DNA of 64,000 nucleotides from Ectopseudomonas mendocina. Lineage in GTDB: Bacteria; Pseudomonadota; Gammaproteobacteria; Pseudomonadales; Pseudomonadaceae. A program made the translations under genes and the position numbers. The stretch is from assembly GCF_007049795.1 (NCBI RefSeq), contig NZ_SCFY01000002.1, positions 1 through 64,000 of the forward strand, in the 5' to 3' direction. A model generated the notes under the pieces. That model was not told where the DNA came from. It was given only the letters and a program-made list of their open reading frames with translations, and made no database searches. Below, one piece after another: positions 36,479-45,553 of this stretch. Position 1 is the first letter of the stretch. Every line of letters begins with the position of its first letter.

Positions 36479-36619
36479 GTGCAGGCGGCACAAAATGGCG
36501 AAGGTCAGCTGATTCCACTGCAAGATGTCGTCGCTCTGGTTCGAACGCTAGTGAGTCTGTCCGATGCCAGTTACGTGCGTGAGCTGGTGCTACCGGCCAT
36601 CGCCGATGAGCGTTTCTGA
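36479..36619 (+). pseudogene. Short open frame, possible gene remnant
   Basis: From GTG at 36479 a 46-aa frame runs to TGA at 36617-36619, reading VQAAQNGEGQLIPLQDVVAL, then a segment ending VLPAIADERF. Its codon use resembles the surrounding genes and its sequence looks like the C-terminal piece of a soluble protein, but it has no good ribosome-binding site and I recognise no family. A stop codon lies 9 codons upstream in frame. It may be a decayed gene end or a leader peptide for the DinB-like gene 23 bp downstream. Confidence 0.3.
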
Positions 36620-36642
36620 AAGAACAAGAACAGGTATTGGCC

Positions 36643-37179
36643 ATGCAGAGCATCGACCATATCCGCCTGATGGCACGCTACAACAGCTGGATGAACGAAC
36701 GGCTCTACACAGCGGCTTCTACCCTGCCTGATGAAGCGCTGAGTGCCAAGTGTGGTGCGTTCTTCGGCTCGATCCTCGGCACGCTCAACCATCTGCTGGT
36801 GGCTGACCGTATCTGGCTGGGGCGCTACACCGCGCACCCGGCGAACTTTCAAGCATTGCAGGCGCTCGCAGAGCTGGAAGCGCCGACGCGCCTGGATCAA
36901 CCGATGGGTGCGGACATACGCGAGCTGGCCGCACTGCGTAAACAGCTGGATAGTTGCATCGAAGCCCTGGCCGCGGAGATGGGCGAAGAGCAGCTGGATC
37001 AGCCGCTGAGCTACCGCAACATGAAGGGTGTGGCCGCGCAAAAGCACTTCTTCGCCCTGCTGATGCATCTGTTCAACCACCAGACGCATCACCGCGGGCA
37101 GGCTACGACGCTACTAACCCAGGCGGGCGTGGATGTGGGTGTGACCGATCTGCTGGCGTTGATCCCTGACGAGCTTTGA
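36643..37179 (+). CDS. DinB/YfiT-family putative metal-dependent hydrolase
   Basis: A 178-aa four-helix-bundle protein of the DinB superfamily. The three metal-binding His are likely in TLNHLLVADRIW (near residue 47), and HLFNHQTHHRGQATTLL (near 143-147). Members are metal-dependent thiol transferases or hydrolases of mostly unknown substrate. ATG at 36643 is preferred to the in-frame TTG at 36637 because AGG at 36632-36634 is correctly spaced 8 bp before it. Confidence 0.85.
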   Translation: MQSIDHIRLMARYNSWMNERLYTAASTLPDEALSAKCGAFFGSILGTLNHLLVADRIWLGRYTAHPANFQALQALAELEAPTRLDQPMGADIRELAALRKQLDSCIEALAAEMGEEQLDQPLSYRNMKGVAAQKHFFALLMHLFNHQTHHRGQATTLLTQAGVDVGVTDLLALIPDEL

Positions 37180-37219
37180 GCTGCGGCCAAGCGCCGATGG
37201 CACCTCACCCTCTCCAGGC

Positions 37220-37927
37220 TCAAAGGACAGCCAGTTTCAGCCAGTGTGCGTAGAAACCTTCGGCAACCTGGTTCAATGCCCTGACCTTCCCACTCAGGTC
37301 GTCACGCATCTCGGCGATGCTCTGCTGACTGGGCTGGCTGGCATCGAGCAGGTGTGCCCAGTCGTCTAGCCAGAGCGCGATCAGATCTTCGGTCATCTCC
37401 GGGTGGCCCTGCAGCGCCAGCACCTTGTCACCCCAGGCGAAGGCCTGATTGTCGCACCAGCGGCTGCTCAGCAGGGGTTGAGCACCTTCAGGTAGCGAGA
37501 AGGTGTCGCCATGCCACTGAAAAATGCTGAACGCTGCAGGCAAATGCGCCAGCCAGGGGCTATCGACAGCCTCTGCACGACATTGCATGTGCTGCCAACC
37601 CGCTTCGGTATAAGGCATGCGACGGACGCTGGCACCCAGTGCCTTGGCCAGCAGCTGGCCGCCCAGACAGTGACCGATGATGGGAATGTCGCGCTCGATA
37701 AAGCGCTGCAACGCAGCCACTTCGTCGGCGATCCAGGGCAACGGGTCATTGACGCTCATCGGCCCGCCCATCACGGCGACCGCCTTGGGCCGCTCCAGGT
37801 CGTAACCGTGCAGTTCACCCAGATCGACGCGCAGCACGTCGAAACTGCAGCCACGCGCCTGCAGCACCTGCGCCAGATGGGCTGGCGGGCAATAATCGAT
37901 ATGAGTCAGGATCAGAACATCGGCCAT
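37220..37927 (-). CDS. Class I glutamine amidotransferase-like protein
   Basis: A 235-aa cytosolic protein with a class I glutamine amidotransferase fold, the stand-alone GMP-synthase-subunit-like group (for example gamma-glutamyl-amine hydrolases). The nucleophile elbow GHCLGGQLLAKALG holds the Cys near residue 85, and GHPEM near 180 the His, followed by a Glu two residues on. AVMGGPMSVNDP is the oxyanion segment. The start MADVLILTHID at 37927 follows GGAGGT. An in-frame extension to 38143 encodes the intergenic repeat (MPAQAGIH), not protein. Substrate unknown. Confidence 0.88.
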   Translation of the reverse strand: MADVLILTHIDYCPPAHLAQVLQARGCSFDVLRVDLGELHGYDLERPKAVAVMGGPMSVNDPLPWIADEVAALQRFIERDIPIIGHCLGGQLLAKALGASVRRMPYTEAGWQHMQCRAEAVDSPWLAHLPAAFSIFQWHGDTFSLPEGAQPLLSSRWCDNQAFAWGDKVLALQGHPEMTEDLIALWLDDWAHLLDASQPSQQSIAEMRDDLSGKVRALNQVAEGFYAHWLKLAVL

Positions 37928-38060
37928 AGCTACCTCCGACGCGCAGTCTGCGCGAGAAGGATTGGCAAGTCGAGGTGGGCTGGGAGTTGAAGCCATCGGC
38001 CGGACAGCCGGCCGATGGTCTGAGCTGATGGACGCCGCTGCATCCACATTTGAGGATGTC

Positions 38061-38157
38061 CTGAAAAAGCCAGCTATCGTCACTCCCGCGAAGGCGGGAG
38101 CCCAGATAATTCGCTGGTTGTGGATGCCCGCCTGCGCGGGCATGACAATTTTTTCAG
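38061..38157. repeat. 97-bp extragenic palindrome with internal GCGGG hairpins
   Basis: Outer arms CTGAAAAA and TTTTTTCAG enclose TCCCGCGAAGGCGGGAG and GCCCGCCTGCGCGGGC hairpins. This is the widespread CCCGCG-AA-GGCGGG extragenic repeat of gammaproteobacteria, often mistaken for coding sequence. It lies between the glutamine amidotransferase promoter region and the stop of the RraB-like gene. Confidence 0.75.
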
Positions 38158-38164
38158 TGTTTCC

Positions 38165-38509
38165 CTAACGCATGGCTGACGCTTTCACCTCCTGGGTAAC
38201 GCCCCAGCCATCCATCTTGCCGCCCAGCGGGACGACGATGGACTCCAGGTCATGTTCGAACTCGCCGATACCGGCATGGGTGGCATACATCACTTTGCTG
38301 ATTTGCAGGTGCCAGATGCCGTCCTCACGGGCGGATATCTGAGCGTTGAGCGACTCGCCGCGAAAGTTTCTGGCCGCCGTTCTGGCCCGTTCTTCGTCGG
38401 GAAAGATGGCGTAGAACTCGATCGGGTGAAACTGGGCGAAGTCGAATCCCCCTTCTTTCATCCGACGCAGCACCGATGTGCTGGAGTCTTCGTGGAAGGC
38501 TGTGCTCAT
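38165..38509 (-). CDS. RraB-like (ribonuclease E inhibitor B) family protein
   Basis: A 114-aa acidic cytosolic protein. FYAIFPDEERARTAARNFRG and the C-terminal GGKMDGWGVTQEV resemble RraB, which binds the C-terminal half of RNase E and alters degradosome action in E. coli. Length is close to RraB (about 110-138 aa). GAGAGGGGG precedes the ATG at 38509. The assignment is by motif memory; a stand-alone stress protein of the same fold is the alternative. Confidence 0.7.
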   Translation of the reverse strand: MSTAFHEDSSTSVLRRMKEGGFDFAQFHPIEFYAIFPDEERARTAARNFRGESLNAQISAREDGIWHLQISKVMYATHAGIGEFEHDLESIVVPLGGKMDGWGVTQEVKASAMR

Positions 38510-38828
38510 AAACGACCCCCTCTCAGGCTATGGATGGATTAACCGCTTTCCCAATGCGACCGTCCTACAGACGGTGTCGCGGCCTCTACCGGAAACCTCT
38601 GAAAACGCCCTGCGTTTACAGAAGCACCCAAGTGGTGCCGCCCCGAGAATCGAGCTGGTGCTCGATGTGTCTACTGCAAGCGTATCGACGACTGCCCGAC
38701 AGAACGCCGGACTGAAAACCGTCACCCCAAGAGTAGCCGCTAAACGCGAGGTTGGCGTCGCCCAGAAAGCCTTTGTGACAAAGCCGACGACCGACGGCAA
38801 TTGGCCAGCCTGAACGCCTTGTCGGAAA
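38510..38828. other. 319-bp gap with no supported gene
   Basis: Open frames exist on both strands, but none has a good start, a recognisable family or a translation that looks like protein. It should hold the promoter of the RraB-like gene (left) and the 3' end of the SDR operon (right). No repeat or RNA was recognised. Confidence 0.5.
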
Positions 38829-39590
38829 TCATGAACGACTGAGCCAGGCCATCAGTAACCTGTTGATCCAGCCCGGCGTGATCTGCCCAAGGTTGAACAA
38901 CAGCCCGAACTGTAGCCCCACCGGGCGATGCACGGTGCTGGCGTGGGCCTGCTTCCAGGCCGCTTCGGCGATCTGCTCGGCCTCCAGGCGCACGCCCAGA
39001 CGACGCATCACCGGCGGACGCTGCGCCTGACTGCGCACCATCGGCGTGTCGACGAATGGCGGCATCAGGTCACCCACGCGGATGCCATGTTCGCGCCACT
39101 CCAGCTCCAGCGCCTCGGTCAGACCGCGTACGGCGAACTTGCTGGCTGAGTAACTGGCCAGCTGTGGCACGCCGTAAAGCCCCGAGGCCGAGCCCATATT
39201 GATCACCTGCGCGTCCGGCGTGGCCTTGAGATAGATAAAGGCTGCATGGCAGAGGTTGAGCACGCCGAGCACGTTGATCTGTACCAGCCGTGTGTGTTGC
39301 TCCAGCTCGATATCGGCAAAGGCGCCGGTGCGCAGAATGCCTGCGCCGTTGAACAACAGGCGCAACTGGCCACCACTCTGCGCGCAGAAGTCGGCCAGCG
39401 CGGCTTTCACCGCCGCGGCATCGACCACATCCAGCGGCGCATGCCAGGCGCCACCCAGCTCTGTGGCCAAGGCTGCCAGCGCCTTTTCATCCACATCGAG
39501 CAACCCGACGCGCCAGCCCCGTGCGTGAAACAGCCGCGCGGTGGCGGCGCCAATGCCCGATGCGGCGCCGCTGATGAGAATGTTGTTCAT
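38829..39590 (-). CDS. Short-chain dehydrogenase/reductase (SDR)
   Basis: A 253-aa classical SDR. The nucleotide-binding motif ILISGAASGIGAATARLF is at the N-terminus, NGAGI near residue 87, the catalytic Ser in INMGSASGLYG near 135-140 and YxxxK in YSASKFAVRG near 153. Asp in LLDVDEKA after beta2 suggests NAD(H) preference. It is last in an operon of monooxygenase, hydrolase and SDR, its start overlapping the hydrolase stop region. Substrate unknown; probably reduces or oxidises the ketone or alcohol feeding the monooxygenase. Confidence 0.9.
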   Translation of the reverse strand: MNNILISGAASGIGAATARLFHARGWRVGLLDVDEKALAALATELGGAWHAPLDVVDAAAVKAALADFCAQSGGQLRLLFNGAGILRTGAFADIELEQHTRLVQINVLGVLNLCHAAFIYLKATPDAQVINMGSASGLYGVPQLASYSASKFAVRGLTEALELEWREHGIRVGDLMPPFVDTPMVRSQAQRPPVMRRLGVRLEAEQIAEAAWKQAHASTVHRPVGLQFGLLFNLGQITPGWINRLLMAWLSRS

Positions 39591-40519
39591 CACACACCCC
39601 GCTCACGGAGAAAGGCCGCCACACGGGCGATGGCGTAATCCGCCGCTCGTAACATGCCGACATGCGCCTGGAACACGTGCCACAACCCCGGATAGCGCTC
39701 TAGGCGCAGGTTGACCCCAGCCGCTTTGGCGCGCTCGGCCAGGCGCAGGCTGTCATTGAGCAACAACTCGTCTTCGCCCACCTGGATCAGCGTCGGCGGC
39801 AGTTGACTGAGGTCAGCGAACAGCGGCGACAGGCGCGGATCATTGCGCGGCAGGTCGGCCGGGCAATACAGCTGCGCGGCCTGTTCGATCCAGCTGGGGT
39901 GGAGCAGCGGATCGCCGGCAGGCGGTTCGTGCATCTGCTCACCGGTGAAGTCGGTGACCGGCGAGAAACACACCAGGGCGGCGGGCGCCGGCAGACCGAG
40001 TTCGATAATGCGCAGGCAGCCGACCAGGCTCAGGTTGCCGCCGGCCGAGTCGCCGCCAATGGCGATCTGTTCGGGTCTATAACCGGCGTCCAGCAGCGCC
40101 TGGTAAGCCGCCACCACGTCTTCGCGCGCAGCGGGATAGGGATGCTCCGGTGCCAGGCGGTAATCCAGCGCACAGACCTCCAGAGCAGCGCGTTTGGCCA
40201 GGCTGGCGCAGATGCCCCGGTGCGTATCCGGCCCGCCGATCATGAAGGCGCCACCGTGCAGATAGAGCAGCACGCTGCCGCTGCTGGCAGGCGGTCGATG
40301 CCATTCACAGGGGCGCCCGGCCAGGGTATCGGCGCTGCGCGCTACGCCACGCGGCGTCAGGGTGATGGCGGTGAGTGCGCGCAATACGCGGCGCTGCACC
40401 GGCACGGGCATCGGTGGCCGCACCAGGCCGCGAAAGAACAGACGCAGAAAGCCGCGCAACAGGCCGCGCAGCAACATCTGCTCGGCGGCAGGGGCTTTGA
40501 AGTCAGCGGACGCAGTCAT
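39590..40519 (-). CDS. Alpha/beta hydrolase, hormone-sensitive-lipase family
   Basis: A 309-aa esterase. LYLHGGAFMIGGP is the oxyanion HGG motif near residue 85, GGDSAGGNLS carries the catalytic Ser near 155, and the Asp and His lie in QVGEDELLLND and YPGLWHVFQAH. The N-terminal 60 residues form the HSL cap. ATG at 40519 was chosen over an in-frame TTG at 40528. It overlaps the upstream monooxygenase gene by 17 bp. In such operons the esterase hydrolyses the ester made by Baeyer-Villiger oxidation; that link is inferred. Confidence 0.9.
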   Translation of the reverse strand: MTASADFKAPAAEQMLLRGLLRGFLRLFFRGLVRPPMPVPVQRRVLRALTAITLTPRGVARSADTLAGRPCEWHRPPASSGSVLLYLHGGAFMIGGPDTHRGICASLAKRAALEVCALDYRLAPEHPYPAAREDVVAAYQALLDAGYRPEQIAIGGDSAGGNLSLVGCLRIIELGLPAPAALVCFSPVTDFTGEQMHEPPAGDPLLHPSWIEQAAQLYCPADLPRNDPRLSPLFADLSQLPPTLIQVGEDELLLNDSLRLAERAKAAGVNLRLERYPGLWHVFQAHVGMLRAADYAIARVAAFLRERGV

Positions 40520-41987
40520 AATCGGCAAGCTCCGGAGTACGGGTCATGAGGCGATAGGTAAAGGTGAACCCCGGCCAGTTGTTGGTGTTCTTGCCGGTAG
40601 CGGTCTTGTACCAGCTGTCGCAACCCTGTTCCCATATCGTTCGATGGGTTGCCTGTTGCAGCTCGGCGTTGTAACTGCGCTGAACCGTCGGGCGCAGATC
40701 GAGATAACGCAGCTGCTGTTCGCGCAGCACCTGCAGGCAGCCCAGCACGTAGGCGTACTGGCTCTCCAGCATGTAGAGAATGGAGTTGTGGCCGAGGTTG
40801 GTGTTCGGCCCGTAGAGCAGGAACAGATTGGGAAAGCCGCTGACGCTGATGCCCTTGTAAGCCTCGGCGCCCTCCTTCCAGGCCTGATTCAGCTCCAGCC
40901 CGTCGAGGCCGCGAACGCGCATCGGCGCGAGGAAGTCGGTGGCGGTGAAACCGGTGCCGTAGATCAGCACATCGCAGGGATGCTCACGACCATCGGCCGT
41001 CACCAGGGAATGCTCGCGCACCTCGCGCACCTCGCGAATCGCCGCGTCGACGATCTCGACATTGGCCTGCGCCAGCGCCGGGAAGTAGTCGTTGCTGATC
41101 AGGATACGTTTACAACCCATGGGGTAGTTCGGCTGCAACCGCTCACGCTTGCCAGCGTCGGGCATCTGCCGCTGCAGATGACGGGTGAAGCTGTGGCGAA
41201 ACAGGCGCATCAGCCAGGGAAAGCGGATGAAGGCCAGCGCCCGCCCCTCGTGATGCAGGTATTGCAGGAGGCGGTCGGCGCGTTGCAGCAGCGGCAAACG
41301 CTGTTTCAGGGCAATCTCCCAGGGTCGATAGGTACGATCCGGTTTGGCCAGCACATAGGCCGCCGAACGCTGGAACAGGATCAGGCTGGCGACCTTCGGC
41401 TGGATCTGCGGCACGAACTGGATCGCCGAAGCGCCGGTGCCGATCACCGCCACGCGCTTGCCGGTCAGATCCAGATCATGCCGCCAGCGCGCCGAGTGAA
41501 AGGCCTCGCCACGGAAATGTTCCAGGCCGGGCAGTTTCGGGTAAGCCGGCCGATTGAGCTGGCCGCAGGCACTCACCAGCGCCTGCGTCTCGATCACTTC
41601 GCCCTCTGCCAGCTCGACACGCCAAATGCCGCGCTCGGCATCGAAATCGGCACCGAGCACTTCGCTGTTCAGGCGGATGTGCGGACGCAGCCGGTGTTTC
41701 TCCACACACTGCAGGATATAGGCGTGGATTTCCGCCTGCGGCGCGAACTTGCGCGACCAATCGTGCTTGGGCTCGAAGGAAAAGGAATACAGGTGCGAAG
41801 GCACATCGCAGGCGGCGCCCGGATAACTGTTGTCGCGCCAGGTACCGCCGACCTCGCCAGCCTTTTCCAGCAACAGGAAATCGTCCTCGCCGGCCTTGCG
41901 CAACTGCATGGCCAGGCCCAGACCGGCAAAGCCGCTGCCGATGATCAACACGCGCCAGGGCGCGTTCGTACGGGGGTTGTTATTCAT
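40503..41987 (-). CDS. Baeyer-Villiger-type flavin-containing monooxygenase
   Basis: A 494-aa FAD/NADPH class B monooxygenase. The FAD motif VLIIGSGFAGLGLAMQL is near residue 14, GGTWRDNSYPGAACDVPSHL follows, the BVMO fingerprint appears as FRGEAFHSARW near residue 160, and the NADPH motif VAVIGTGASAIQFVP near 185. These enzymes insert oxygen into ketones to form esters or lactones. First gene of the operon with the esterase and SDR; a divergent AraC-type regulator lies 98 bp away. By memory the set resembles PA2096-PA2099 of P. aeruginosa. Confidence 0.92.
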   Translation of the reverse strand: MNNNPRTNAPWRVLIIGSGFAGLGLAMQLRKAGEDDFLLLEKAGEVGGTWRDNSYPGAACDVPSHLYSFSFEPKHDWSRKFAPQAEIHAYILQCVEKHRLRPHIRLNSEVLGADFDAERGIWRVELAEGEVIETQALVSACGQLNRPAYPKLPGLEHFRGEAFHSARWRHDLDLTGKRVAVIGTGASAIQFVPQIQPKVASLILFQRSAAYVLAKPDRTYRPWEIALKQRLPLLQRADRLLQYLHHEGRALAFIRFPWLMRLFRHSFTRHLQRQMPDAGKRERLQPNYPMGCKRILISNDYFPALAQANVEIVDAAIREVREVREHSLVTADGREHPCDVLIYGTGFTATDFLAPMRVRGLDGLELNQAWKEGAEAYKGISVSGFPNLFLLYGPNTNLGHNSILYMLESQYAYVLGCLQVLREQQLRYLDLRPTVQRSYNAELQQATHRTIWEQGCDSWYKTATGKNTNNWPGFTFTYRLMTRTPELADYDCVR

Positions 41988-42085
41988 TGTGATGACCCGT
42001 GTATGACGATGAGCTGATGCTACTTGCCTCGTCCTGCGCAGGTTATGGCATAGTCGGCCAGGATATTGTGATTTTCGGACAATCT

Positions 42086-43102
42086 ATGTCATCTCCCTGG
42101 CCCGCACGCCGCAGCATCACCAGCATTCAGTTGCTCACCCAACTGGGGCTCGATCTGGGTCTGAGCCTGGACAGGTGCCTGCATCAAACGGGGCTCAGCC
42201 CGGTGCAGTTGGCCAGCCTGAATGGGGAGATCGAAGCGCAGCGTGAGCTGCAGTTGATCGCCAACCTGATCGAGGCACTACCCGCAGTCGAAGATCTCGG
42301 CTTGCAGGCCGGCCGGCGCTACCACCTGACCACTTACGGCGCCTGGGGTTACGCCATTCTCAGCAGCGCCACGGTGCGCCAGGCCGCCGACCTGGGCCTG
42401 CGCTATCACGGCCTGACCTACGCCTTCACCCGCATCAGCCTGGACGTGGAGGATGCCGTCGCCAGCCTGAGTTTCGACGACAGCGCCCTGCCCCCGGCGC
42501 TGCATGATTTCATCGTGCAGCGCGATATGGTCGGCGCCCTGATGGTCGTGCGTGAATTGCTCGGCAGCACACTGCGGCTGCTGGACGTGGAACTGCGCCA
42601 AGCCGCACCGGCCGATACAGCGCCGTTCATCGCCGCCTTCGGTCAGTTGCCAAGCTTCGGCGCGGCGTGCAATCGCATGGGCTTCGCCGCCGAGTTGCTG
42701 GACAACCCACTGCCACGGGCCAACCCGCAACTGGTCAGCGCCTGCGAGCAGCAATGCCAGGCATTGCTGGCGCGCCATCAATGGCATCAGGGCGTGGCCG
42801 GACGCGTGCGCCAGTTGCTGTTGCAGTCGCCGGGGCAGATCGCCGATATGGAACAGGTCGCGGAGCGCCTGCACCTGAGCAGCCGCACTCTGCGCCGGCG
42901 CCTGATCGAAGAAGGCACGAGCTTCCGTGCCCTGCAGGACGAGGTGCGCCAGGCGCTGGTCGAAGAGCTGCTGGCCGCCGGCGGTCTGAGTCTGGAAGAG
43001 ATTGCCGAACGACTTGGGTATGGCGAGCTGTCGAACTTCATCCACGCCTTCAAGCGCTGGAAAAGCGTAACGCCGGGGCGTTATCAGCGAGATGCGGGGT
43101 AA
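42086..43102 (+). CDS. AraC-family transcriptional regulator (OruR/ArgR-like N-terminal domain)
   Basis: A 338-aa regulator. Residues 1-210 match the arabinose-binding-like domain of the OruR/VirS group (SIQLLTQLGLDLGLSLDRCL, YHLTTYGAWGYAILSSATVR). The C-terminal AraC double helix-turn-helix is IADMEQVAERLHLSSRTLRR and ERLGYGELSNFIHAFKRWKS, ending RYQRDAG. ATG at 42086 is favoured; 29 codons upstream are open from 41999 but begin inside the divergent control region. Most likely it activates the monooxygenase operon. Confidence 0.88.
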   Translation: MSSPWPARRSITSIQLLTQLGLDLGLSLDRCLHQTGLSPVQLASLNGEIEAQRELQLIANLIEALPAVEDLGLQAGRRYHLTTYGAWGYAILSSATVRQAADLGLRYHGLTYAFTRISLDVEDAVASLSFDDSALPPALHDFIVQRDMVGALMVVRELLGSTLRLLDVELRQAAPADTAPFIAAFGQLPSFGAACNRMGFAAELLDNPLPRANPQLVSACEQQCQALLARHQWHQGVAGRVRQLLLQSPGQIADMEQVAERLHLSSRTLRRRLIEEGTSFRALQDEVRQALVEELLAAGGLSLEEIAERLGYGELSNFIHAFKRWKSVTPGRYQRDAG

Positions 43103-43225
43103 CCAGATAGTCCTGGTAGACTGTTCGCTGGCGCTCCTGAGTCCACCCGAGCTGGCGCTACGAGTGGCCGGCATTCCGATCCACCCTTGCTTGGCTCAGC
43201 TTTTAGCCTGTAGCCTGCAACTGCC

Positions 43226-44197
43226 TTACTGCTGCAACTCCTGCTCGGTGAACATATCGCTAAACAGCATGCTCGACAGGTAGCGCTCGCCGGAGTCCGG
43301 CAGGATCACCACGATGGTCTTGCCCTGCATCTCCGGTTTCTCCGCCAGACGCACAGCCGCCACCATCGCTGCGCCGCAAGAGATACCGCAGAGAATGCCT
43401 TCCTCACGCATCAGGCGCAGGGCCATGGCCTTGGCGTCGTCGTCATTGACCTGCTCGACCTGATCGACCATCGCCAGATCGAGGTTCTTCGGCACGAAAC
43501 CGGCGCCGATGCCCTGGATCTTGTGCGGGGCCGGCTTGACCTCGTCACCCGCCAGGGTCTGGCTGATTACCGGCGACCCCACTGGCTCCACCGCGACCGA
43601 GAGGATCGGCTTGCCCTGGGTCTGCTTGATGTAACGCGAAACCCCGGTGATGGTGCCGCCAGTCCCCACGCCCGCGACCAGCACGTCGATGGCGCCTTCG
43701 GTGTCACGCCAGATTTCCGGGCCGGTGGTCTTCTCGTGGATGGACGGGTTGGCCGGGTTCTCGAACTGCTGCGGCAGGTAATAGTCAGGGTTGGCGGCGG
43801 CCAGTTCGTTGGCTTTCTCGATGGCGCCCTTCATGCCCTTGGCCGGCTCGGTCAGTACCAGTTCGGCTCCCAGGGCCTTGAGCACCTTGCGCCGCTCCAG
43901 GCTCATCGAGGCTGGCATGGTCAGCACCAGCTTGTAGCCACGTGCGGCAGCGACGAAGGCTAGGCCGATGCCGGTGTTGCCCGAGGTCGGTTCGACGATG
44001 GTCATGCCCGGTTTGAGCACACCGCGCTCCTCGGCATCCCAGATCATGCTGGCACCGATGCGGCACTTGACCGAATAGGCCGGGTTGCGCCCCTCGATCT
44101 TGGCGAGGATGGTCACACCTTTCGGCCCCAGGCGATTGATCATCACCAGCGGCGTGTTACCGATGGACTGGGAGTTGTCAGCGAAAATGCGGCTCAT
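43226..44197 (-). CDS. cysK: Cysteine synthase A (O-acetylserine sulfhydrylase)
   Basis: A 323-aa PLP enzyme making cysteine from O-acetylserine and sulfide. [18 protein letters not shown] holds the PLP lysine, here within the VKCR context where most enzymes read VKDRI; the Lys is present. [20 protein letters not shown] is the substrate loop and [16 protein letters not shown] the phosphate-binding loop. [11 protein letters not shown] ends the protein. It is convergent with the AraC gene and divergent from the DUF748-like gene. CysM is a less likely alternative given the length and C-terminal sequence. Confidence 0.95.
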   Translation of the reverse strand: MSRIFADNSQSIGNTPLVMINRLGPKGVTILAKIEGRNPAYSVKCRIGASMIWDAEERGVLKPGMTIVEPTSGNTGIGLAFVAAARGYKLVLTMPASMSLERRKVLKALGAELVLTEPAKGMKGAIEKANELAAANPDYYLPQQFENPANPSIHEKTTGPEIWRDTEGAIDVLVAGVGTGGTITGVSRYIKQTQGKPILSVAVEPVGSPVISQTLAGDEVKPAPHKIQGIGAGFVPKNLDLAMVDQVEQVNDDDAKAMALRLMREEGILCGISCGAAMVAAVRLAEKPEMQGKTIVVILPDSGERYLSSMLFSDMFTEQELQQ

Positions 44198-44325
44198 GAT
44201 TCCTTCCTAAGCAGATGGACGATGAATAAGGGGCACCAGCCTATGCCCAGGTGCAGCGTCAGTCCAGCCGAACAGAATGCCGCGCACGTAGTCCATCGAA
44301 GATAGATCACTCGATGGACTGTCCA

Positions 44326-45408
44326 ATGAAACGACGCTACAGCTGGCCCCTCAGGGCTCTGCTTGTTGCACTGCTGCTGGTGCTGGCGGCGCAGCTTACG
44401 CTGCCCTGGTTGATCCGCGACTACCTCAACGGCAAGCTCGCCGACATGGGCGACTACCGGGGGCATATCGCTGATATCGACCTGGCCTGGTGGCGCGGCG
44501 CCTATCGCATCAACGACCTGCGCATCGTCAAGAGCAGCGGCGACGTACCAGTGCCGCTGCTCGACGCGCCGCTGATCGATCTGGCGGTAAGCTGGCGGGC
44601 ATTGTGGTCGGAACACGCCGTGGTCGCGGAAGTGTTCTTCGAGCGCCCACAACTGAATTTCGTCGATGGCGGCGAAAACGACCAGGCCACCCAGACCGGT
44701 GCCGGCACCGACTGGCGCGATCAGTTGAACAAGCTGCTGCCCATCACTCTCAACGAACTGCGGGTGATCGACGGCCGCATCAGCTTCCACAACTTCAGCA
44801 CCGATCCCCAGGTGGAGCTGAGTGCTGACCAGGTCAACGCCAGCCTCTACAACCTCACCAACGTCGGTGACGAGCCGGGCGACCGCGTCGCGCACTTCGG
44901 AGGTCGCGCGCTGTTGCTGGAGCACGCGCCACTGGAAGCCGAGGCGACCTTCGACCCGTTCGAGCAATTCGAGGACTTCGAACTGCGCCTGCGCGCGAAG
45001 GACATCGACCTGACGCGCTTCAACGACTTCGCCCGCGCCTACGGCCGCTTCGACTTCAAACGCGGCAACGGCGACCTGGTGATCGAAGCGCAGGCCAAAA
45101 ATGCTCAGCTCAACGGCTACATCAAACCCCTGCTGCGCGATGTCGAGGTGTTCGACTGGGAACAGGACGTCGAAGATGGAGATAAAGGCGTCCTGCGCTC
45201 CATATGGGAAGCCATCGTAGAGGGCAGCGAGACACTGCTGAAGAACCAGCGCCGCGACCAATTTGCCACCCGCGTCGAACTCAGCGGCAGCGTGCATGAC
45301 CAGCAGACCAGTGCATTCCAGGCCTTCATCGCCATCCTGCGCAACGCGTTCGTCGAAGCCCTCACACCCCGCTACGAACGCCCACCACCCCAGCAGGACG
45401 GCAGCTGA
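44326..45408 (+). CDS. DUF748-like periplasmic membrane-anchored protein
   Basis: A 360-aa protein with an N-terminal anchor (WPLRALLVALLLVLAAQLTL) and a large periplasmic part. Repeated beta-rich AsmA-like features (LDAPLIDLAVSWRALWSEHA, ELRVIDGRISFHNFS) fit the DUF748/AsmA group involved in envelope lipid handling. The N-terminal start MKRRYSWPL at 44326 gives a clean positive-inside anchor; an in-frame start at 44251 would add 25 charged residues. The C-terminus is proline-rich. Located between cysK and the moxR gene; role unknown. Confidence 0.75.
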   Translation: MKRRYSWPLRALLVALLLVLAAQLTLPWLIRDYLNGKLADMGDYRGHIADIDLAWWRGAYRINDLRIVKSSGDVPVPLLDAPLIDLAVSWRALWSEHAVVAEVFFERPQLNFVDGGENDQATQTGAGTDWRDQLNKLLPITLNELRVIDGRISFHNFSTDPQVELSADQVNASLYNLTNVGDEPGDRVAHFGGRALLLEHAPLEAEATFDPFEQFEDFELRLRAKDIDLTRFNDFARAYGRFDFKRGNGDLVIEAQAKNAQLNGYIKPLLRDVEVFDWEQDVEDGDKGVLRSIWEAIVEGSETLLKNQRRDQFATRVELSGSVHDQQTSAFQAFIAILRNAFVEALTPRYERPPPQQDGS

Positions 45409-45553
45409 GCCGTAGTCATAAGCAGCGGTGACCGCCCATTCAGTGACTGAATACTGCGTCTGCGTTCACAGCCACCTTAGCTGCGCGTTATAGTCGCGCT
45501 CTGAATTTCTGCTGCGGGCCGGCCCCGCGCGTTACCGTTCCGAGGATTTTCCG

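Larger units (their letters stand above)
36235..36642. other. 408-bp region between aer and the DinB-like gene
   Basis: Contains the aer terminator hairpin (36241-36266), a GTAGGAGCGATCTTGCTCGC palindrome at 36291, and a short open frame at 36479-36619 with Pseudomonas-like codons. No full-length gene is seen on either strand. Confidence 0.6.

Noticed and set aside
37928..38143. N-terminal extension of the glutamine amidotransferase (MPAQAGIHNQ...)
   Set aside because: The extension translates the CCCGCG-AA-GGCGGG intergenic palindrome; a good ribosome-binding site precedes the internal ATG at 37927.
38510..38828. Small genes on either strand in the gap
   Set aside because: Translations show no domain, no good start sites and no codon bias clearly above background.
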